From Methylococcales bacterium (GTDB taxonomy: Bacteria > Pseudomonadota > Gammaproteobacteria > Methylococcales > Methylomonadaceae): a stretch of 64,000 nt of DNA. Shown in pieces: positions 40,809-52,193 of the stretch (positions are counted from its first letter, which is position 1; each line of letters starts with the position of its first letter). A program made the translations under genes and the position numbers. The notes beneath the pieces were generated by a model, which was not told where the DNA came from, made no database searches, and saw only the letters and a program-made list of their open reading frames with translations. The stretch spans positions 1 through 64,000 of the forward strand of contig JAQURG010000002.1 in the NCBI GenBank assembly GCA_028715725.1, in the 5' to 3' direction.

Positions 40809-41190
40809 TCAAGCTGCTTTAGCTAACTCTTGAATTGATTCATAATAGCGTATTTCATATTCAACTGGCGAGACATAGCCGATCGGTTCCAACAAGCGTC
40901 GATGATTAAACCAATCCACCCGTTCCAGCGTGGCCTATTCAACGTCTTCCACCTGTTTCCACGGTCCTCGATGCCGGATCACTTCGGTTTTGTAAAGGCC
41001 ATTGATCGTTTCTGCCAAGGCATTATCATAAGAATCCCCAACGCTGCCTGTCGGTGGCAGGATATTGGCTTCCTCAAGCCGCTCGCTATAACGGATCTAT
41101 AAGTACTGGCTACCCCGGTTGCTATGATGGACAAGCGCTTCCGTTTCCATGCGCTTGCGAAGACCGGAGCGCCTGTTCCAAGGCATCCGG
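40809..41190 (-). mobile_element. IS3-family transposase OrfB, 3' remnant
   Basis: Read on the minus strand, the sequence gives SVGDSYDNALAETINGLYKTE, then VDWFNHRRLLEPIGYVSP and YYESIQELAKAA, the classical end of IS3-type OrfB with the catalytic Glu. In-frame stops interrupt it (after SQYL and after QVEDVE). The upstream part of orfB is cut where the IS5-like element begins near 41196. Confidence 0.8.
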
Positions 41191-41195
41191 GACTA

Positions 41196-41873
41196 AGAGC
41201 TTATACATAAATAAGTGAATAAAATTAAGTTCACAGGTACTTTCTGGAGTGGCAGAAGGCGGGCCTCTTTGAGGTGTTATGGCGGCATAGTCTGTTGGAA
41301 TACGACGAGATGGAAGGCATCGCTTGGCAGTGGCAGAGCCTGGATGGCGCCAAGGTGAAGGCGCCGATGGCCTTGGAGTCGGTGAGACGCAATCCCACGG
41401 ATCGGGGAAAAAAATGGCAGCAAGCGCAGCGTTCTGACCGATGAGAAAGAGATTCCATTGGCGCTCGTGTTGAGCGGTGCCAACACCCATGATGTCAAGT
41501 TATTGGCCGAGACACTGGACAGCTGGGTCGTCGTTAGGCCGATAGCGGAAGAGCCACCTCAGAACTTATGTCTGGATGCCGGCTATACGGGACCATCGGC
41601 ATCGGATGACGTCATAGCCAGAGGGTAGTATGTGCCGCCCATCAGGCCGCGCGGCGAGGAGGTGCGGGAGAAAGACAAAAATCCCGACTTCAAGCCGCGC
41701 CGTTGGGTCCTAGAAGTCTGTCATTCCTGGTTTAATCGGTTCAAGAAAATCGTGATGCGGTATGAAAAAATGGACAGAAGCTATCTGGGGTTAGTGATGC
41801 TGGCTGCGTCCATTATCGTGCTTCGAAAAATTAACCGGAAAGATTTGCCTAATATTATTTATGGATAAGCTCT
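41196..41873 (+). mobile_element. IS5-family element with TIRs and decayed transposase
   Basis: The ends are 19-bp inverted repeats with one mismatch: AGAGCTTATACATAAATAA (41196-41214) and TTATTTATGGATAAGCTCT (41855-41873). Between them lies a broken IS5-type transposase: SLDGAKVKAPMALE and NPTDRGKKWQQ, then LALVLSGANTHD, LCLDAGYTG, and RRWVLEVCHSWFNRFKKIVMRYEK. Frameshifts and a stop after ASDDVIARG make it inactive. The element is inserted at or beside the IS3 remnant. Confidence 0.8.
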
Positions 41874-42099
41874 AAGTATCTTGGCGTGTTTGCCCTTCCG
41901 GTAAAAACCTTTTATATAAACCACCGATTAACTATCGGCTGGTCGCCGTGTATTACTCAAGTAATAATACGGTTAAGCCTATTTTTACAGCTAAAACTAC
42001 GAAATAGGGTAATAAAATGATATCTTTAGAATTTTATCAACTTACCTATTGGTGATTAAATCACATATATAGAGATTCTCTATAACCGAGGTTGTGGCT

Positions 42100-43665
42100 A
42101 TGAATACTTATTTTCTTGTTTTTGTGACCTCACTGTTCTTTTCATTGCAAACGCATGCGGCAAGAGTCGAGTCTGTGCAACAAAATCATATTATTGAAAA
42201 AAGCTCGAGCGCTAATCCTGCATCTGCTTTTCTGAGTAAGGGAACCCAAACATTTACAATAAATTTGCCTCTGGTTCAGATCGATCGGGCTTCTACTAAT
42301 ACCGGCATTCATAAAACGGGTGTCGTATATCAGCTTCCTTTACCGGTAACAGCTTCGCAACTGTCTTGGGAAACAGTAAAGGGTGGGTATGCCGCCCACA
42401 TACATCTTTTCTCTGATCAGGCTAAACGTCTGCGATATCATCTCGTCTTCAGACGAGAAACGTCTTCCATAGACTTTCGCATACAAGGCAGCAGGGATAG
42501 CTCGCCAATAGGGCCCATTAACCATACTCTCATCCAAGACAAGAATATCTGGCTACCTGCCACAAAGGGTAATAGTGCTGATCTTGAGATATTTGTTGAT
42601 GGCACAAAGCAGCCTGAAGCACTGGATTTTAGTATCGACGCTGTTAACGTTATCTTTGACGATTTAAGCAGTGGCGATATTCCCGCAATAAAAGCAAAAA
42701 GCCTGGGATTAGCTATGGAGCAAGAATTCGATCTCGCCTGTTGGGCAGACAATGAAAATTTTCCCGGTTTGGAACAAGCGGCGGGCGCAACGGCAAAAAT
42801 CGATTTTATAAAGGGTACTGGCTCTTTCACATGCACCGGCACTTTGCTGAATGATAAAGGCAGTACCGGTACACCCTGGCTGACTACTGCCCATCACTGT
42901 ATTTCCGATCAGGCTACCGCCAATACAATTGAGTTTGAGTGGTTTTTCCAGGCAACATCATGCGGTGGAAGCGCCACCGATAACCGATATGCCAAAACTT
43001 TTGGCGGCGCCCAGTTACTGGGGACGGATTTTAATCTGGAAGCCTCTTTTCTCAGATTAAATAAATCGCCACCTAATGGCGTAGTTTTCAGCGGTTGGGA
43101 CACTGATATTCAAGTTGACGATCTTGTTTGGGGAGTGCATCATCCAGAAGGAGATCATACTATGGTCAGTGCAGGTCATGTAACAGCCTTGCTTCAAACT
43201 GTACAGGAAAGTACGGCGGGAACTCATTTGCTCAACGAGGTTAATTTTATTGCCGGCGGCACAGAGCCTGGCAGCAGTGGCTCAGGACTTTTTTCTGTAG
43301 TAAACGGATCGGCCTATTGGAAAGGTACATTATCGGGTGGTCCGGAAGAAAATTATCAACTGAATTTTTATAGCAATTTTAACAGTTACTATTCATACAT
43401 TAAGCCATGGCTAAATAATACCGTTGCGCTCAGAAGCATAGAGTGTCTTCTAAATTGGGCGGAAGGCGCCTACTCAAATTTATTTTCTCCATCTGGAGCA
43501 ATATCACAATTTCAATCGCCTTACACTTACCGTTACTATGGTAATACAAACGCTTATGCGGGTGTCTCGCTTACTAACAGTCATGTATATTACCTCGGGC
43601 CCGACGGCGTTCTGGAGGATGTTGGCGATTTATCAGGTTGGTTAACTGCGGCATTATGTCAGTAA
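42100..43665 (+). CDS. Secreted trypsin-like serine protease with C-terminal NWAE/LFSP domain
   Basis: About 521 residues. Signal peptide (MNTYFLVFVTSLFFSLQTHA), a pro- or N-terminal region to about 205, then a chymotrypsin-fold domain: the catalytic His in TTAHHC (about 265) and the Ser in GSSGSGLF (about 393), as in lysyl-endopeptidase-like enzymes. The Asp is less certain (candidate in GTDFNLEASFLRL, where Glu may replace it). The last about 75 residues (from CLLNWAEGAYSNLFSP through YTYRYYGNTNAYAG and HVYYLGPDG) form a domain also found in the truncated gene at 5672-5925; it may serve secretion or surface attachment. GAGG lies 8 bases before ATG 42100. Confidence 0.8.
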   Translation: MNTYFLVFVTSLFFSLQTHAARVESVQQNHIIEKSSSANPASAFLSKGTQTFTINLPLVQIDRASTNTGIHKTGVVYQLPLPVTASQLSWETVKGGYAAHIHLFSDQAKRLRYHLVFRRETSSIDFRIQGSRDSSPIGPINHTLIQDKNIWLPATKGNSADLEIFVDGTKQPEALDFSIDAVNVIFDDLSSGDIPAIKAKSLGLAMEQEFDLACWADNENFPGLEQAAGATAKIDFIKGTGSFTCTGTLLNDKGSTGTPWLTTAHHCISDQATANTIEFEWFFQATSCGGSATDNRYAKTFGGAQLLGTDFNLEASFLRLNKSPPNGVVFSGWDTDIQVDDLVWGVHHPEGDHTMVSAGHVTALLQTVQESTAGTHLLNEVNFIAGGTEPGSSGSGLFSVVNGSAYWKGTLSGGPEENYQLNFYSNFNSYYSYIKPWLNNTVALRSIECLLNWAEGAYSNLFSPSGAISQFQSPYTYRYYGNTNAYAGVSLTNSHVYYLGPDGVLEDVGDLSGWLTAALCQ

Positions 43666-43672
43666 TCATTAA

Positions 43673-44110
43673 TTACAACTGAAAGACCAGTCCTAACAGT
43701 GTGTTCCCAGAGACGGAGTTCTTGGTCTTGGTGATCCGGTACTGCACAATCCACTCAACCAGGGCCGAGTTAAGATCGCCTGTAACCATCGATTTTTCCT
43801 TTACCGGCTCTGTTCCCGCTTGATCCGGATTGCTGGAGCCGGGAGTGGTGAAACCGAATTCCAGCTTTTGTTGCCGCCGGGTCGATACGGCTATCACATT
43901 ATCGATTCCGAACGGCAACTTTGCATGCAGTCCGGAAGGAACTTTTTTAATATATTTCCCGAATCGAAGGACAATCCTTTCCGATTCAGCCGGAATCGTG
44001 AAGAAAGACGACCAGACTCCGGCCAAGATCAATAAGATCAGCCAAAAAAAAGGTGACATAAGAGGCAGCGAACCCGTAAATTGCTCCCGCAGAGTTTTTT
44101 GATTATCCAC
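43673..44110 (-). pseudogene. HflK-like SPFH protein, N-terminal fragment
   Basis: 145 residues begin with one TM helix (MSPFFWLILLILAGVWSSFF) and continue with the SPFH start: IPAESERIVLRFGKYIKKVP, KLPFGIDNVIAV, TRRQQKLEFGF and GDLNSALVEWIVQYRIT. This matches HflK, a membrane protein that controls FtsH protease with HflC. The sequence then breaks off (NSVSGNTLLG) and only about a third of the family length (about 400 residues) remains; hflC is absent. So it is a truncated copy. Confidence 0.7.
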
Positions 44111-44374
44111 GTACAGTCCCTCATTATTTTAAGTTCAGTAACAGGTGTATAAATCCGGGCTGGCGATTCCCTTGCGGCTGTTAGAGTATAATGCTAAAGA
44201 CTAGAGTTTAACGCCACTTTTTAATCCTAAAATCATTAAGTCCTGGTGACTCCGGTCAATAGCACGATTAAAATGAAATCCGGTATGTACGAACCGGTTA
44301 CTGAAATTTTCACATTATTTGCACTTTTAATTATTAAAGTAGGCACAGGAACAGAATCCTCCTTCTTTAATATG

Positions 44375-44570
44375 AATTAAGAGCTAAATTTGAGAATATG
44401 AAAACAAAGAATTATGTTAATCGAATTCCCCCCTCACCCAACCCAATGTTTCCGGGCTACCCTGCCCGGAAGCCTATGGGCGCTCTCCGCGCGACCAAAT
44501 CCGCTCCTGACGGATTTGTCCCTTCGGAGAGTGCTGATTTACTGCACCTTATATTTTTTAGCTCTTAATT
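44375..44570. repeat. MITE-like dispersed element, copy 2
   Basis: About 196 bp with inverted ends: AATTAAGAGCTAAAT on the left and TTTTTTAGCTCTTAATT on the right. It is the same element, in the same orientation, as 10663-10870. The middle differs (ATGTTTCCGGGCTACC instead of CTCTCCCTCAGG), so the internal part varies while the ends are kept. It lies in the 560-bp gap upstream of the efflux operon. Confidence 0.7.
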
Positions 44571-44670
44571 CGCATTTTAGCTCTTCTGTTCTTTAGGTTC
44601 CTGAGTATGAGGTGCAGTTTTAAGGATAGAGCAATCCCCAGTTATTTAAAAGTATGAAATTGAACAACTG

Positions 44671-45897
44671 ATGAAAATGGCAGAAAACAAAAAAGCGACA
44701 AAGGCTGGACTTCGCTGGAAGGCAGGAATAGTCATAATTCTGCTGATTGCAGTGGCCGCACTTTTTTTCAACCTTACCCATACTCAACCGCAACAGGATT
44801 ATAAAAAGCCCGGAAAATATACTGATGCGGCAGTTCCTGTTGCAGTTGCTGCCGGCAGGCAGGGAGATTTTCCGGTTTACCTGTCCGGCTTGGGGACGGT
44901 TACGGCTTTGCGCACGGTCACGGTGAGATCTCGCGTTGACGGTGAGCTGATGAGCGTTGCTTTCAAGGAAGGCCAAACAGTCCGTAAAGGCGATCTGCTG
45001 GCTGAAATTGACCCGCGCGCCTTTCAGGTACAGCTTATGCAGGCTGAAGGCCAGTTGCTCCGCGATGAAGCATTGCTGAAAAATGCACAGGTTGACCTGA
45101 TTCGTTACAAAACCTTGCTGGAGCAGGACTCCATAGCGGCGCAACAGAGCGTTACCCAGGAGTCACTGGTTAAACAATATAGAGGAACCGTTGAAATAGA
45201 CCGCGGACTCGTTGCAGACGCCAAGCTCCAATTGAGCTATGCACGCATCACTGCGCCGATATCGGGGCGGCTGGGCTTACGCCTGGTCGACCCCGGCAAT
45301 ATCGTCCATGCCTCCGATGCCAATGGGCTCGTTGTCATCACGCAAATTCAGCCAATAGCCGTGGTTTTTACACTACCGGAAGATGATTTACGAGCCGTTA
45401 TGAAACAATTCCATTCACATCAGAGTTTGTCGATTGAAGTCTATGACCGCAGCGGCAAGATCATGCTTGCCGATGGGCAACTATTGGCTGTAGACAACCA
45501 GATAGATACCAGCACAGGAACTATAAAACTTAAAGGCCAGTTTGCTAATAAAGATGGAGCCCTGTTTTCGAACCAGTTTGTAAACGTCAAGATGAAAATG
45601 GACACGCTGCGCGCGATAACGATCATACCCACTGCCGCCATTCAGCGGGGAACAGGCGGAACTTTCGTTTATGTTGTGAAGGAGGATATGACGGTCAGCT
45701 TGCGGCCGTTGGTTTTAGGGCCGATTGAGGATGAAGAGGTCGCCGTGCTGGAAGGTCTTCAGCCTGATGAGCGTGTCGTCGTGGATGGCGCCGACAAACT
45801 GCGCGAAAACACGAAGGTTAAACTGATTGTCCGGGAGTCTGCATCCCTTCCCGGTGAGGCCGTTTCCTCACCGGAACAAAGTCCATCAGGACAATGA
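44671..45897 (+). CDS. mdtA: RND efflux periplasmic adaptor, MdtA-like
   Basis: 408 residues: an N-terminal TM/signal (AGIVIILLIAVAALFF), the lipoyl-like hairpin (TVRSRVDGELMSVAFKEGQTVRKGDLLAEID), a coiled-coil segment (about 120-180), then the barrel and membrane-proximal domains (GRLGLRLVDPGNIV, DTSTGTIKLKGQFAN). It bridges the inner-membrane pump and the outer-membrane channel. It is the first gene of a four-gene operon. No dedicated two-component regulator is adjacent, unlike in E. coli mdtABC-baeSR. Confidence 0.92.
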   Translation: MKMAENKKATKAGLRWKAGIVIILLIAVAALFFNLTHTQPQQDYKKPGKYTDAAVPVAVAAGRQGDFPVYLSGLGTVTALRTVTVRSRVDGELMSVAFKEGQTVRKGDLLAEIDPRAFQVQLMQAEGQLLRDEALLKNAQVDLIRYKTLLEQDSIAAQQSVTQESLVKQYRGTVEIDRGLVADAKLQLSYARITAPISGRLGLRLVDPGNIVHASDANGLVVITQIQPIAVVFTLPEDDLRAVMKQFHSHQSLSIEVYDRSGKIMLADGQLLAVDNQIDTSTGTIKLKGQFANKDGALFSNQFVNVKMKMDTLRAITIIPTAAIQRGTGGTFVYVVKEDMTVSLRPLVLGPIEDEEVAVLEGLQPDERVVVDGADKLRENTKVKLIVRESASLPGEAVSSPEQSPSGQ

Positions 45898-45963
45898 ACG
45901 GCGGTAATAACAGTTGGCGCTTCCAGTTATAACAGCCTTGCATGAAATCGGTCAATTTTACTG

Positions 45964-48900
45964 ATGAATCCTTCACGCTTATTCATTATCCGTCCGGTCG
46001 CCACTTCGCTTTTGATGCTGGCGCTGCTGCTTGTCGGTATTGTTGCTTACCGTGAGCTGCCTATCTCGGCACTGCCCCAGGTCGACTACCCGACGATTCA
46101 GGTGGCCACACTCTATCCCGGAGCCAGCCAGGAAGTCATGACAGCACTGGTCACCGCTCCGCTGGAGCGCCAACTTGGCCAGTTGCCGGGTTTAAACCAG
46201 ATGTCTTCTTCGAGTTCGGGCGGAGCTTCGGTAATTACGCTTCAATTTAACCTGAGCTTAAGCCTGGATATTGCCGAACAGGAAGTTCAGGCGGCGATTA
46301 ACGCCGCCAATAACTTCCTGCCTGGCGATTTGCCGATGCCGCCGATCTACAGCAAAATTAATCCGGCCGATGCTCCCGTTCTGACGCTTGCGATCAGCTC
46401 GAGGACGCTGCCTTTGCCTCAAGTCGAAGATCTGGTGGAAACCCGCCTTGCGCAAAAACTCTCGCAACTGTCGGGTGTGGGCCTGGTCACTATCAGCGGC
46501 GGTCAAAGGCCGGCTGTGCGCGTCCAGGCCAATCCTGCGGCTCTTGCCGCCTATGGGTTAAGTCTTGAAGATCTGCGCACGGCGATAGTCGGCGCCAATG
46601 TTAATCAGCCCAAAGGCATGGTCGATGGGCCAACCCGGTCGGCTATTATCAATGCCAATGATCAGCTCCGGTCAGCAGCAGAGTACGAAGCGCTTATCAT
46701 CGCCTACCGCAATGGCAGGCCGGTGCACTTATCCGATGTCGCTGAAGCGATTGACGATACCGAAAACATCAGACTGGCGGCCTGGGCAAACGGGATATCG
46801 GCCGTTATTATCAATATTCAGCGTCAGCCGGGTACTAATGTCATAGAAGTGGTCGACCGCATTAAGCAACTCCTGCCCCAATTGCAGGAGGCACTGCCAA
46901 ATGGCCTTGATGTTGCTGTGCTGGCTGACCGCACGGCCACGATTCGCGCCTCGGTCCAGGATGTACAAACCGAACTCTTACTCGCGCTGGCTCTTGTGGT
47001 GCTGGTTATTTTCCTGTTTCTGCGCAACGTTTTTGCAACCGCTATTCCAGGCATTGTGGTGCCTCTGTCTCTAATAAGCACTTTTGCAGTGATGTATCTG
47101 GCCGGTTTCAGCATCAATAACCTGACTCTGATGGCGCTGACTATAGCCACCGGGTTCGTGGTTGACGATGCCATTGTGGTTATTGAAAACATTACCCGCT
47201 ATATCGAACAGGGGGAATCACCTTTGAATGCCGCGCTCAAGGGCTCCGAGCAAATTGCCTTCACCATTATCTCGCTGACTTTTTCTCTGGTTGCCGTTCT
47301 GATCCCGTTATTATTCATGGGGGACATCGTCGGACGGCTTTTCCGGGAGTTTGCCATCACTCTGGCAGTGGCTATTCTTATCTCGGGGTTCATTTCTCTG
47401 ACGCTTACACCGATGATGTGCGCAAAAATGCTAGCCCCGGTCTCGGAAAAGCAAAAAGGCCGGTTTTATCTCGCCAGCGGACAGTTTTTCGATAGCATGA
47501 CCAGAGGCTACGCCACAAAACTTGATTGGGTCCTGGAGCACCGGGGGGCTGCTCTGCTGGCGGCAATCATCACTCTGGCGCTCACCGTGTTGCTGTATGT
47601 TATCGTACCTAAAGGTTTTTTCCCGGTCCAGGATACCGGCATTATTCAGGGCATTTCCGAAGCGCCGCAATCCATTTCTTTTGCTGCCATGTCCGAGCGG
47701 CAGCAAGCCTTGACCAAAACCCTTCTTGAAGACCCGGCGGTCGAGAATATTTCTTCCATTATCGGCGTTGACGGTATGAACCCCTCGCTGAATACCGGAC
47801 GGCTGATGATCGCCCTGAAGCCGCTGGCAATACGCGGAGATAGCGTTACTAAAGTTATCCATAGACTGCAAGCCAGGCTTGACCAGGTGCAAGGCATCAC
47901 TTTATACCTCCAGCCCATACAAGACCTCACGATTGAAAATCGCGTCAGCCGCAGCCAATATCAATTGACTCTGGAATCTGCCGACCGCATGGAGTTGAGC
48001 CGCTGGACAGAACTGCTCGTAAAACAACTGTCCAGCCAACCGCAGTTCGCTGATGTGACCAGTGACCTTCAGGATCAAGGGCTGCAGGCGTTTGTGGCTA
48101 TTGACCGCAGTACCGCAAGCCGCATGGGCATCAGCATTTCAGCGATTGACAATGCCCTTTACAATGCCTTTGGACAGCGGCTGGTTTCCACTATTTTTAC
48201 CCAGTCTAATCAGTACCGCGTTGTGCTCGAAGTCAAGCCCGAATACAGGCAAGGTCTCGATGACTTGAAAACCATACGAATTGCCTCATCGACCGGAACG
48301 CAAGTGCAATTGTCCGAGATTGCCGGCATATCCGAACAGGCGGCGCCTCTCGTTACTCATCACCTGGGACAGTTCCCCGCCGCTACTATTTCCTTTAATC
48401 TGGCTTCCGGCGCTTTTCTTGGGGATGCTGTCGACGCTATCGAAACCGCCAAGCAACAGATTGGGCTGCCTCCCGCTATCCAGGCCAACTATCAGGGCAC
48501 AACGCTGGCTTTTAACGCTTCGCTTACGAATACGTTGTGGCTGATACTCGCGGCCATTGTAACCGTCTATATTGTGCTGGGCGTACTCTACGAGAGCTAT
48601 ATACACCCCATTACCATCCTTTCCACGCTGCCTTCGGCAGGCGTTGGCGCGCTGCTTGCGTTGATAGTGTCGGATAATGATTTGGGGATTATCTCGATCA
48701 TCGGTATCATCCTGCTCATAGGCATCGTCAAGAAAAACGCTATCATGATGATAGATTTCGCCCTCGATGCGGAACGCAAGCAAAGAAAATCGGCGCGAGA
48801 GGCCATTTATCAGGCCTGTCTTCTACGCTTTCGTCCGATCATGATGACGACGATGGCCGCATTGCTCAGCGCTCTTCCCCTCATGCTGGGCACCGGCGTG

Positions 48901-49074
48901 GGATCGGAGCTGCGCCATCCGTTAGGGATTACGATGGTCGGCGGGTTGATTTTGAGCCAGTTGCTGACACTGTTCACAACCCCTGTGATCTATCTGGCTT
49001 TTGACGACCTGGCTCTGCGGCTTACGGGTGCTCACGAAGCCGACAGCAGCACTCCCGGCGGCAACTCGCCATGA
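45964..49074 (+). CDS. mdtB: RND multidrug efflux pump subunit, MdtB-like
   Basis: 1036 residues, the normal RND length, with twelve helices and two large periplasmic loops. The proton relay is present: the Asp-Asp pair in [15 protein letters not shown] (helix 4) and the Lys in [15 protein letters not shown] (helix 10). [18 protein letters not shown] and TSFxxS-type porter motifs are conserved. It probably forms a heterotrimer with the following MdtC-like subunit to export bile-salt-like or other drugs. It overlaps mdtC by 4 bp. Confidence 0.93.
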   Translation: MNPSRLFIIRPVATSLLMLALLLVGIVAYRELPISALPQVDYPTIQVATLYPGASQEVMTALVTAPLERQLGQLPGLNQMSSSSSGGASVITLQFNLSLSLDIAEQEVQAAINAANNFLPGDLPMPPIYSKINPADAPVLTLAISSRTLPLPQVEDLVETRLAQKLSQLSGVGLVTISGGQRPAVRVQANPAALAAYGLSLEDLRTAIVGANVNQPKGMVDGPTRSAIINANDQLRSAAEYEALIIAYRNGRPVHLSDVAEAIDDTENIRLAAWANGISAVIINIQRQPGTNVIEVVDRIKQLLPQLQEALPNGLDVAVLADRTATIRASVQDVQTELLLALALVVLVIFLFLRNVFATAIPGIVVPLSLISTFAVMYLAGFSINNLTLMALTIATGFVVDDAIVVIENITRYIEQGESPLNAALKGSEQIAFTIISLTFSLVAVLIPLLFMGDIVGRLFREFAITLAVAILISGFISLTLTPMMCAKMLAPVSEKQKGRFYLASGQFFDSMTRGYATKLDWVLEHRGAALLAAIITLALTVLLYVIVPKGFFPVQDTGIIQGISEAPQSISFAAMSERQQALTKTLLEDPAVENISSIIGVDGMNPSLNTGRLMIALKPLAIRGDSVTKVIHRLQARLDQVQGITLYLQPIQDLTIENRVSRSQYQLTLESADRMELSRWTELLVKQLSSQPQFADVTSDLQDQGLQAFVAIDRSTASRMGISISAIDNALYNAFGQRLVSTIFTQSNQYRVVLEVKPEYRQGLDDLKTIRIASSTGTQVQLSEIAGISEQAAPLVTHHLGQFPAATISFNLASGAFLGDAVDAIETAKQQIGLPPAIQANYQGTTLAFNASLTNTLWLILAAIVTVYIVLGVLYESYIHPITILSTLPSAGVGALLALIVSDNDLGIISIIGIILLIGIVKKNAIMMIDFALDAERKQRKSAREAIYQACLLRFRPIMMTTMAALLSALPLMLGTGVGSELRHPLGITMVGGLILSQLLTLFTTPVIYLAFDDLALRLTGAHEADSSTPGGNSP

Positions 49075-52000
49075 TGCTATCCGCTTATTTCATTTACCGT
49101 CCGGTCGCAACGACGCTGCTCACGCTGGCTATTACGCTGGCCGGCCTGGTCGCCTTCTTCCAATTGCCGGTCGCGCCGCTGCCTCAAGTCGATTTTCCGA
49201 CCATCGCTGTGCAAGCTTCACTGCCCGGAGCCAGCCCCGAAACGATGGCGACTTCGGTGGCGACTCCGCTTGAGCGCGCCCTTGGACATATCGCAGGTAT
49301 TACCGAAATAACATCTGCCAGTTCGGTCGGTTCCACCAGTATTATCCTGCAATTTGATCTCAACCGGGACATTGATGGCGCAGCCCGCGATGTACAGGCG
49401 GCCATCAATGCTGCAAACAGCCTGCTTCCCGGCAACATGCCCAGCCGCCCCAGCTATCGCAAGGTCAATCCGGCGGATTCGCCGATCATGATCCTGGCCT
49501 TAACCTCGGAAACCATGACCCGGGGCCAGCTCTACGATGCAGCCTCAACGATTCTTGCGCAAAAAATTTCTCAAATTCAGGGAATCGGCCAAGTAACTGT
49601 TGGAGGAAGTTCGCTGCCAGCGGTCAGAATCGAGCTTAATCCTGCCGCTCTGGCCAAATACGGAATCAGTTTCGAAGATGTGCGTATTGCGATCGCTGCG
49701 ACTAATGTCACCCGGCCCAAGGGCGCTCTGGAAAACGCCGAGCGCTACCTGCTAATTTATGCGAATGATCAGGCCAAAACGGCAAAGGATTATATGCCGC
49801 TTATCGTCGCCTATCGTAACGGCGCCGCCGTGCGTCTCTCCGATCTCGGGCAGGCGGTCAATTCGGTGGAGGATTTACGAACTTCGGGGCTTAAGGACGG
49901 CAAACCCTCGGTATTATTGATACTGAACAAGCAGTCCGGCGCCAATATCATTGAAACCGTTGATAAAACAAAGTTACTGTTACCTCAACTTCAGGCTTCC
50001 ATCCCGAGCGCAATTAATCTCACAGTGGTCATGGATCGATCCATTACTATCCGCGCGTCTCTTCATGAAGTTGAACTCAGCCTTTTGATTGCTGTTGTCC
50101 TGGTAATTCTGGTGGTGTTTGTATTCCTGCGCAATCTGCGTTCTTCGATGATACCGATTATCACTGTGCCGGTGTCCCTGATAGGCACTTTCGGCGTCAT
50201 GTATTTATTCCACTACAGCCTGGATAATCTTTCATTGATGGCGCTCACCATAGCCACCGGCTTTGTCGTCGATGACGCCATCGTCGTTCTGGAAAATACA
50301 TCGCGTTACATCGAACAGGGCGTTCCGCCGCGCGAGGCGGCTTTGAAAGGCGCAGGAGAAGTCGGCTTTACGGTGCTGACAATGAGCCTGTCCCTTATTG
50401 CAGTATTCATTCCGATTTTATTGATGGGTGGAATTGTCGGGCGTCTTTTCCAGGAATTTGCCGTCACTTTGTCAGCGGCTGTGATGGTTTCGCTGCTGGT
50501 CTCATTAACCACCACACCCATGCTTTGCGCGCTCTGGCTAAAGCCGCAGGCAAACCGCCCGCACGGCCGGCGCTATTCTCTGATTGAACAGCTAAACAGG
50601 CGCTGGATGGCGGGCTACGTACGCTCACTGCAGTGGGCGTTAGGCCATGGTCCGCTAATGATACTGCTGCTGTTGTGTACGATAGGGTTAAACATCTATC
50701 TCTATATGATCGTGCCGAAGGGTTTTTTTCCGATCCAGGATACCGGCAGACTGTCGGGAGCCATACAAGCGGATCAAAGCATTTCTTCTCAGGCTATGCA
50801 GCAAAAACTGGCCGACTTTGTCGATATCATGCGCCGGGATTCCGAAATCGAAACCGTTATCGGGTTTACCGGCGGTCAGAGAGGCAGTAACAGCGGAATC
50901 ATGTTCGCAACCCTCAAGCCGCTGGAAGAGCGTAAACTGACCATCAATCAATTGATGACGCGCCTGCGCGGTAAACTGGAGAATGAGCCCGGGGCCAGCC
51001 TGATCTTGCAGCCGCCCCAGGATCTCCGCATTGGAGCGCGCGGCTCTTCGGCCATGTTTGAATACGCCCTGCAAGCCGATCATCTCACCGAGCTACGAAT
51101 CTGGATACCGAGAATCGTCAAGGCGTTGTCTCAACGCCCCGAACTGGCCGATGTCAATACCAACCAGCAGGATAAAGGGCAGCAAATCACTCTGCAAGTG
51201 GACCGTAACTCGGCAGCGCGCCTGGGAGTCAGCCAGGCGCTTATTGACGCCACGCTGAATAATGCCTTCGGACAAAGACAGATTTCAGTGATCTACAACC
51301 CCCTCAATCAATACCATGTGATCATGGAAGTTGCGCCCGACTATTCGCAAAATCCGGAAATATTGAAGAGTATCTATGTCGGCGTTCCACCCGGCCCCCA
51401 GTTCCCGTCCGGCGGTCAAGTACCACTTTCTGCATTTGCCAGTTACGGCATGACCAATACGCCATTATCTGTCAATCATCAAAGCCAGTTTCCCGCCGGG
51501 ACCATTTCCTTTAATCTTAAACCGGGCACTTCGCTATCGGGAGCCTCGCGGATAATCGCTGAAACAATGCAGGGGGTGCCTGCTTCGATACGCGGCAGTT
51601 TTCAGGGTACAGCCAAGGCCTTTGAACAATCCCTGAGTAATCAGCCCTTGCTGATTCTGGCTGCTTTGGTGTCGATTTATATCGTGCTGGGTATTTTGTA
51701 CGAGAGTTATGTCCATCCGCTTACCATTCTTTCCACTTTGCCCTCCGCCGGCGTCGGAGCCATCCTGGCGCTGCTGGTTTTCCGCACCGAATTCAGTATT
51801 ATCTCGATGATTGGAGTCATTTTGCTGATAGGCATTGTAAAAAAGAACGCTATTATGATGATCGATTTTGCTTTAAATACCGAGCGCACACTTGGCACCA
51901 GTCCGGATGAAGCGATTTTTACAGCCTGTATGATGCGTTTTCGGCCGATTATGATGACTACTTTTGCAGCCTTGCTGGCGGCGTTACCCCTTGCGTTCGG

Positions 52001-52193
52001 AACCGGTTACGGGGCAGAATTGCGCCGCCCTCTAGGCATAGCCATTGTCGGCGGGTTACTGTTTAGCCAAATACTCACTCTTTACACGACGCCCGTCATT
52101 TACCTTTACCTGGACCGCTTTCAGTTATGGTTTCATCGCACCTTTCGCCGCAAGGATTCAAAGCCTATATCGTCCCGAACAGGTCTACTATGA
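49071..52193 (+). CDS. mdtC: RND multidrug efflux pump subunit, MdtC-like
   Basis: 1040 residues. Same architecture as its neighbour: Asp-Asp in [15 protein letters not shown], Lys in [15 protein letters not shown], and the conserved [12 protein letters not shown] region near the end. The ATG at 49071 overlaps the mdtB stop, so translation is coupled. Two paralogous RND subunits in tandem, with a shared adaptor, is the MdtABC pattern. Its stop overlaps the start of the outer-membrane factor by ATGA. Confidence 0.93.
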   Translation: MMLSAYFIYRPVATTLLTLAITLAGLVAFFQLPVAPLPQVDFPTIAVQASLPGASPETMATSVATPLERALGHIAGITEITSASSVGSTSIILQFDLNRDIDGAARDVQAAINAANSLLPGNMPSRPSYRKVNPADSPIMILALTSETMTRGQLYDAASTILAQKISQIQGIGQVTVGGSSLPAVRIELNPAALAKYGISFEDVRIAIAATNVTRPKGALENAERYLLIYANDQAKTAKDYMPLIVAYRNGAAVRLSDLGQAVNSVEDLRTSGLKDGKPSVLLILNKQSGANIIETVDKTKLLLPQLQASIPSAINLTVVMDRSITIRASLHEVELSLLIAVVLVILVVFVFLRNLRSSMIPIITVPVSLIGTFGVMYLFHYSLDNLSLMALTIATGFVVDDAIVVLENTSRYIEQGVPPREAALKGAGEVGFTVLTMSLSLIAVFIPILLMGGIVGRLFQEFAVTLSAAVMVSLLVSLTTTPMLCALWLKPQANRPHGRRYSLIEQLNRRWMAGYVRSLQWALGHGPLMILLLLCTIGLNIYLYMIVPKGFFPIQDTGRLSGAIQADQSISSQAMQQKLADFVDIMRRDSEIETVIGFTGGQRGSNSGIMFATLKPLEERKLTINQLMTRLRGKLENEPGASLILQPPQDLRIGARGSSAMFEYALQADHLTELRIWIPRIVKALSQRPELADVNTNQQDKGQQITLQVDRNSAARLGVSQALIDATLNNAFGQRQISVIYNPLNQYHVIMEVAPDYSQNPEILKSIYVGVPPGPQFPSGGQVPLSAFASYGMTNTPLSVNHQSQFPAGTISFNLKPGTSLSGASRIIAETMQGVPASIRGSFQGTAKAFEQSLSNQPLLILAALVSIYIVLGILYESYVHPLTILSTLPSAGVGAILALLVFRTEFSIISMIGVILLIGIVKKNAIMMIDFALNTERTLGTSPDEAIFTACMMRFRPIMMTTFAALLAALPLAFGTGYGAELRRPLGIAIVGGLLFSQILTLYTTPVIYLYLDRFQLWFHRTFRRKDSKPISSRTGLL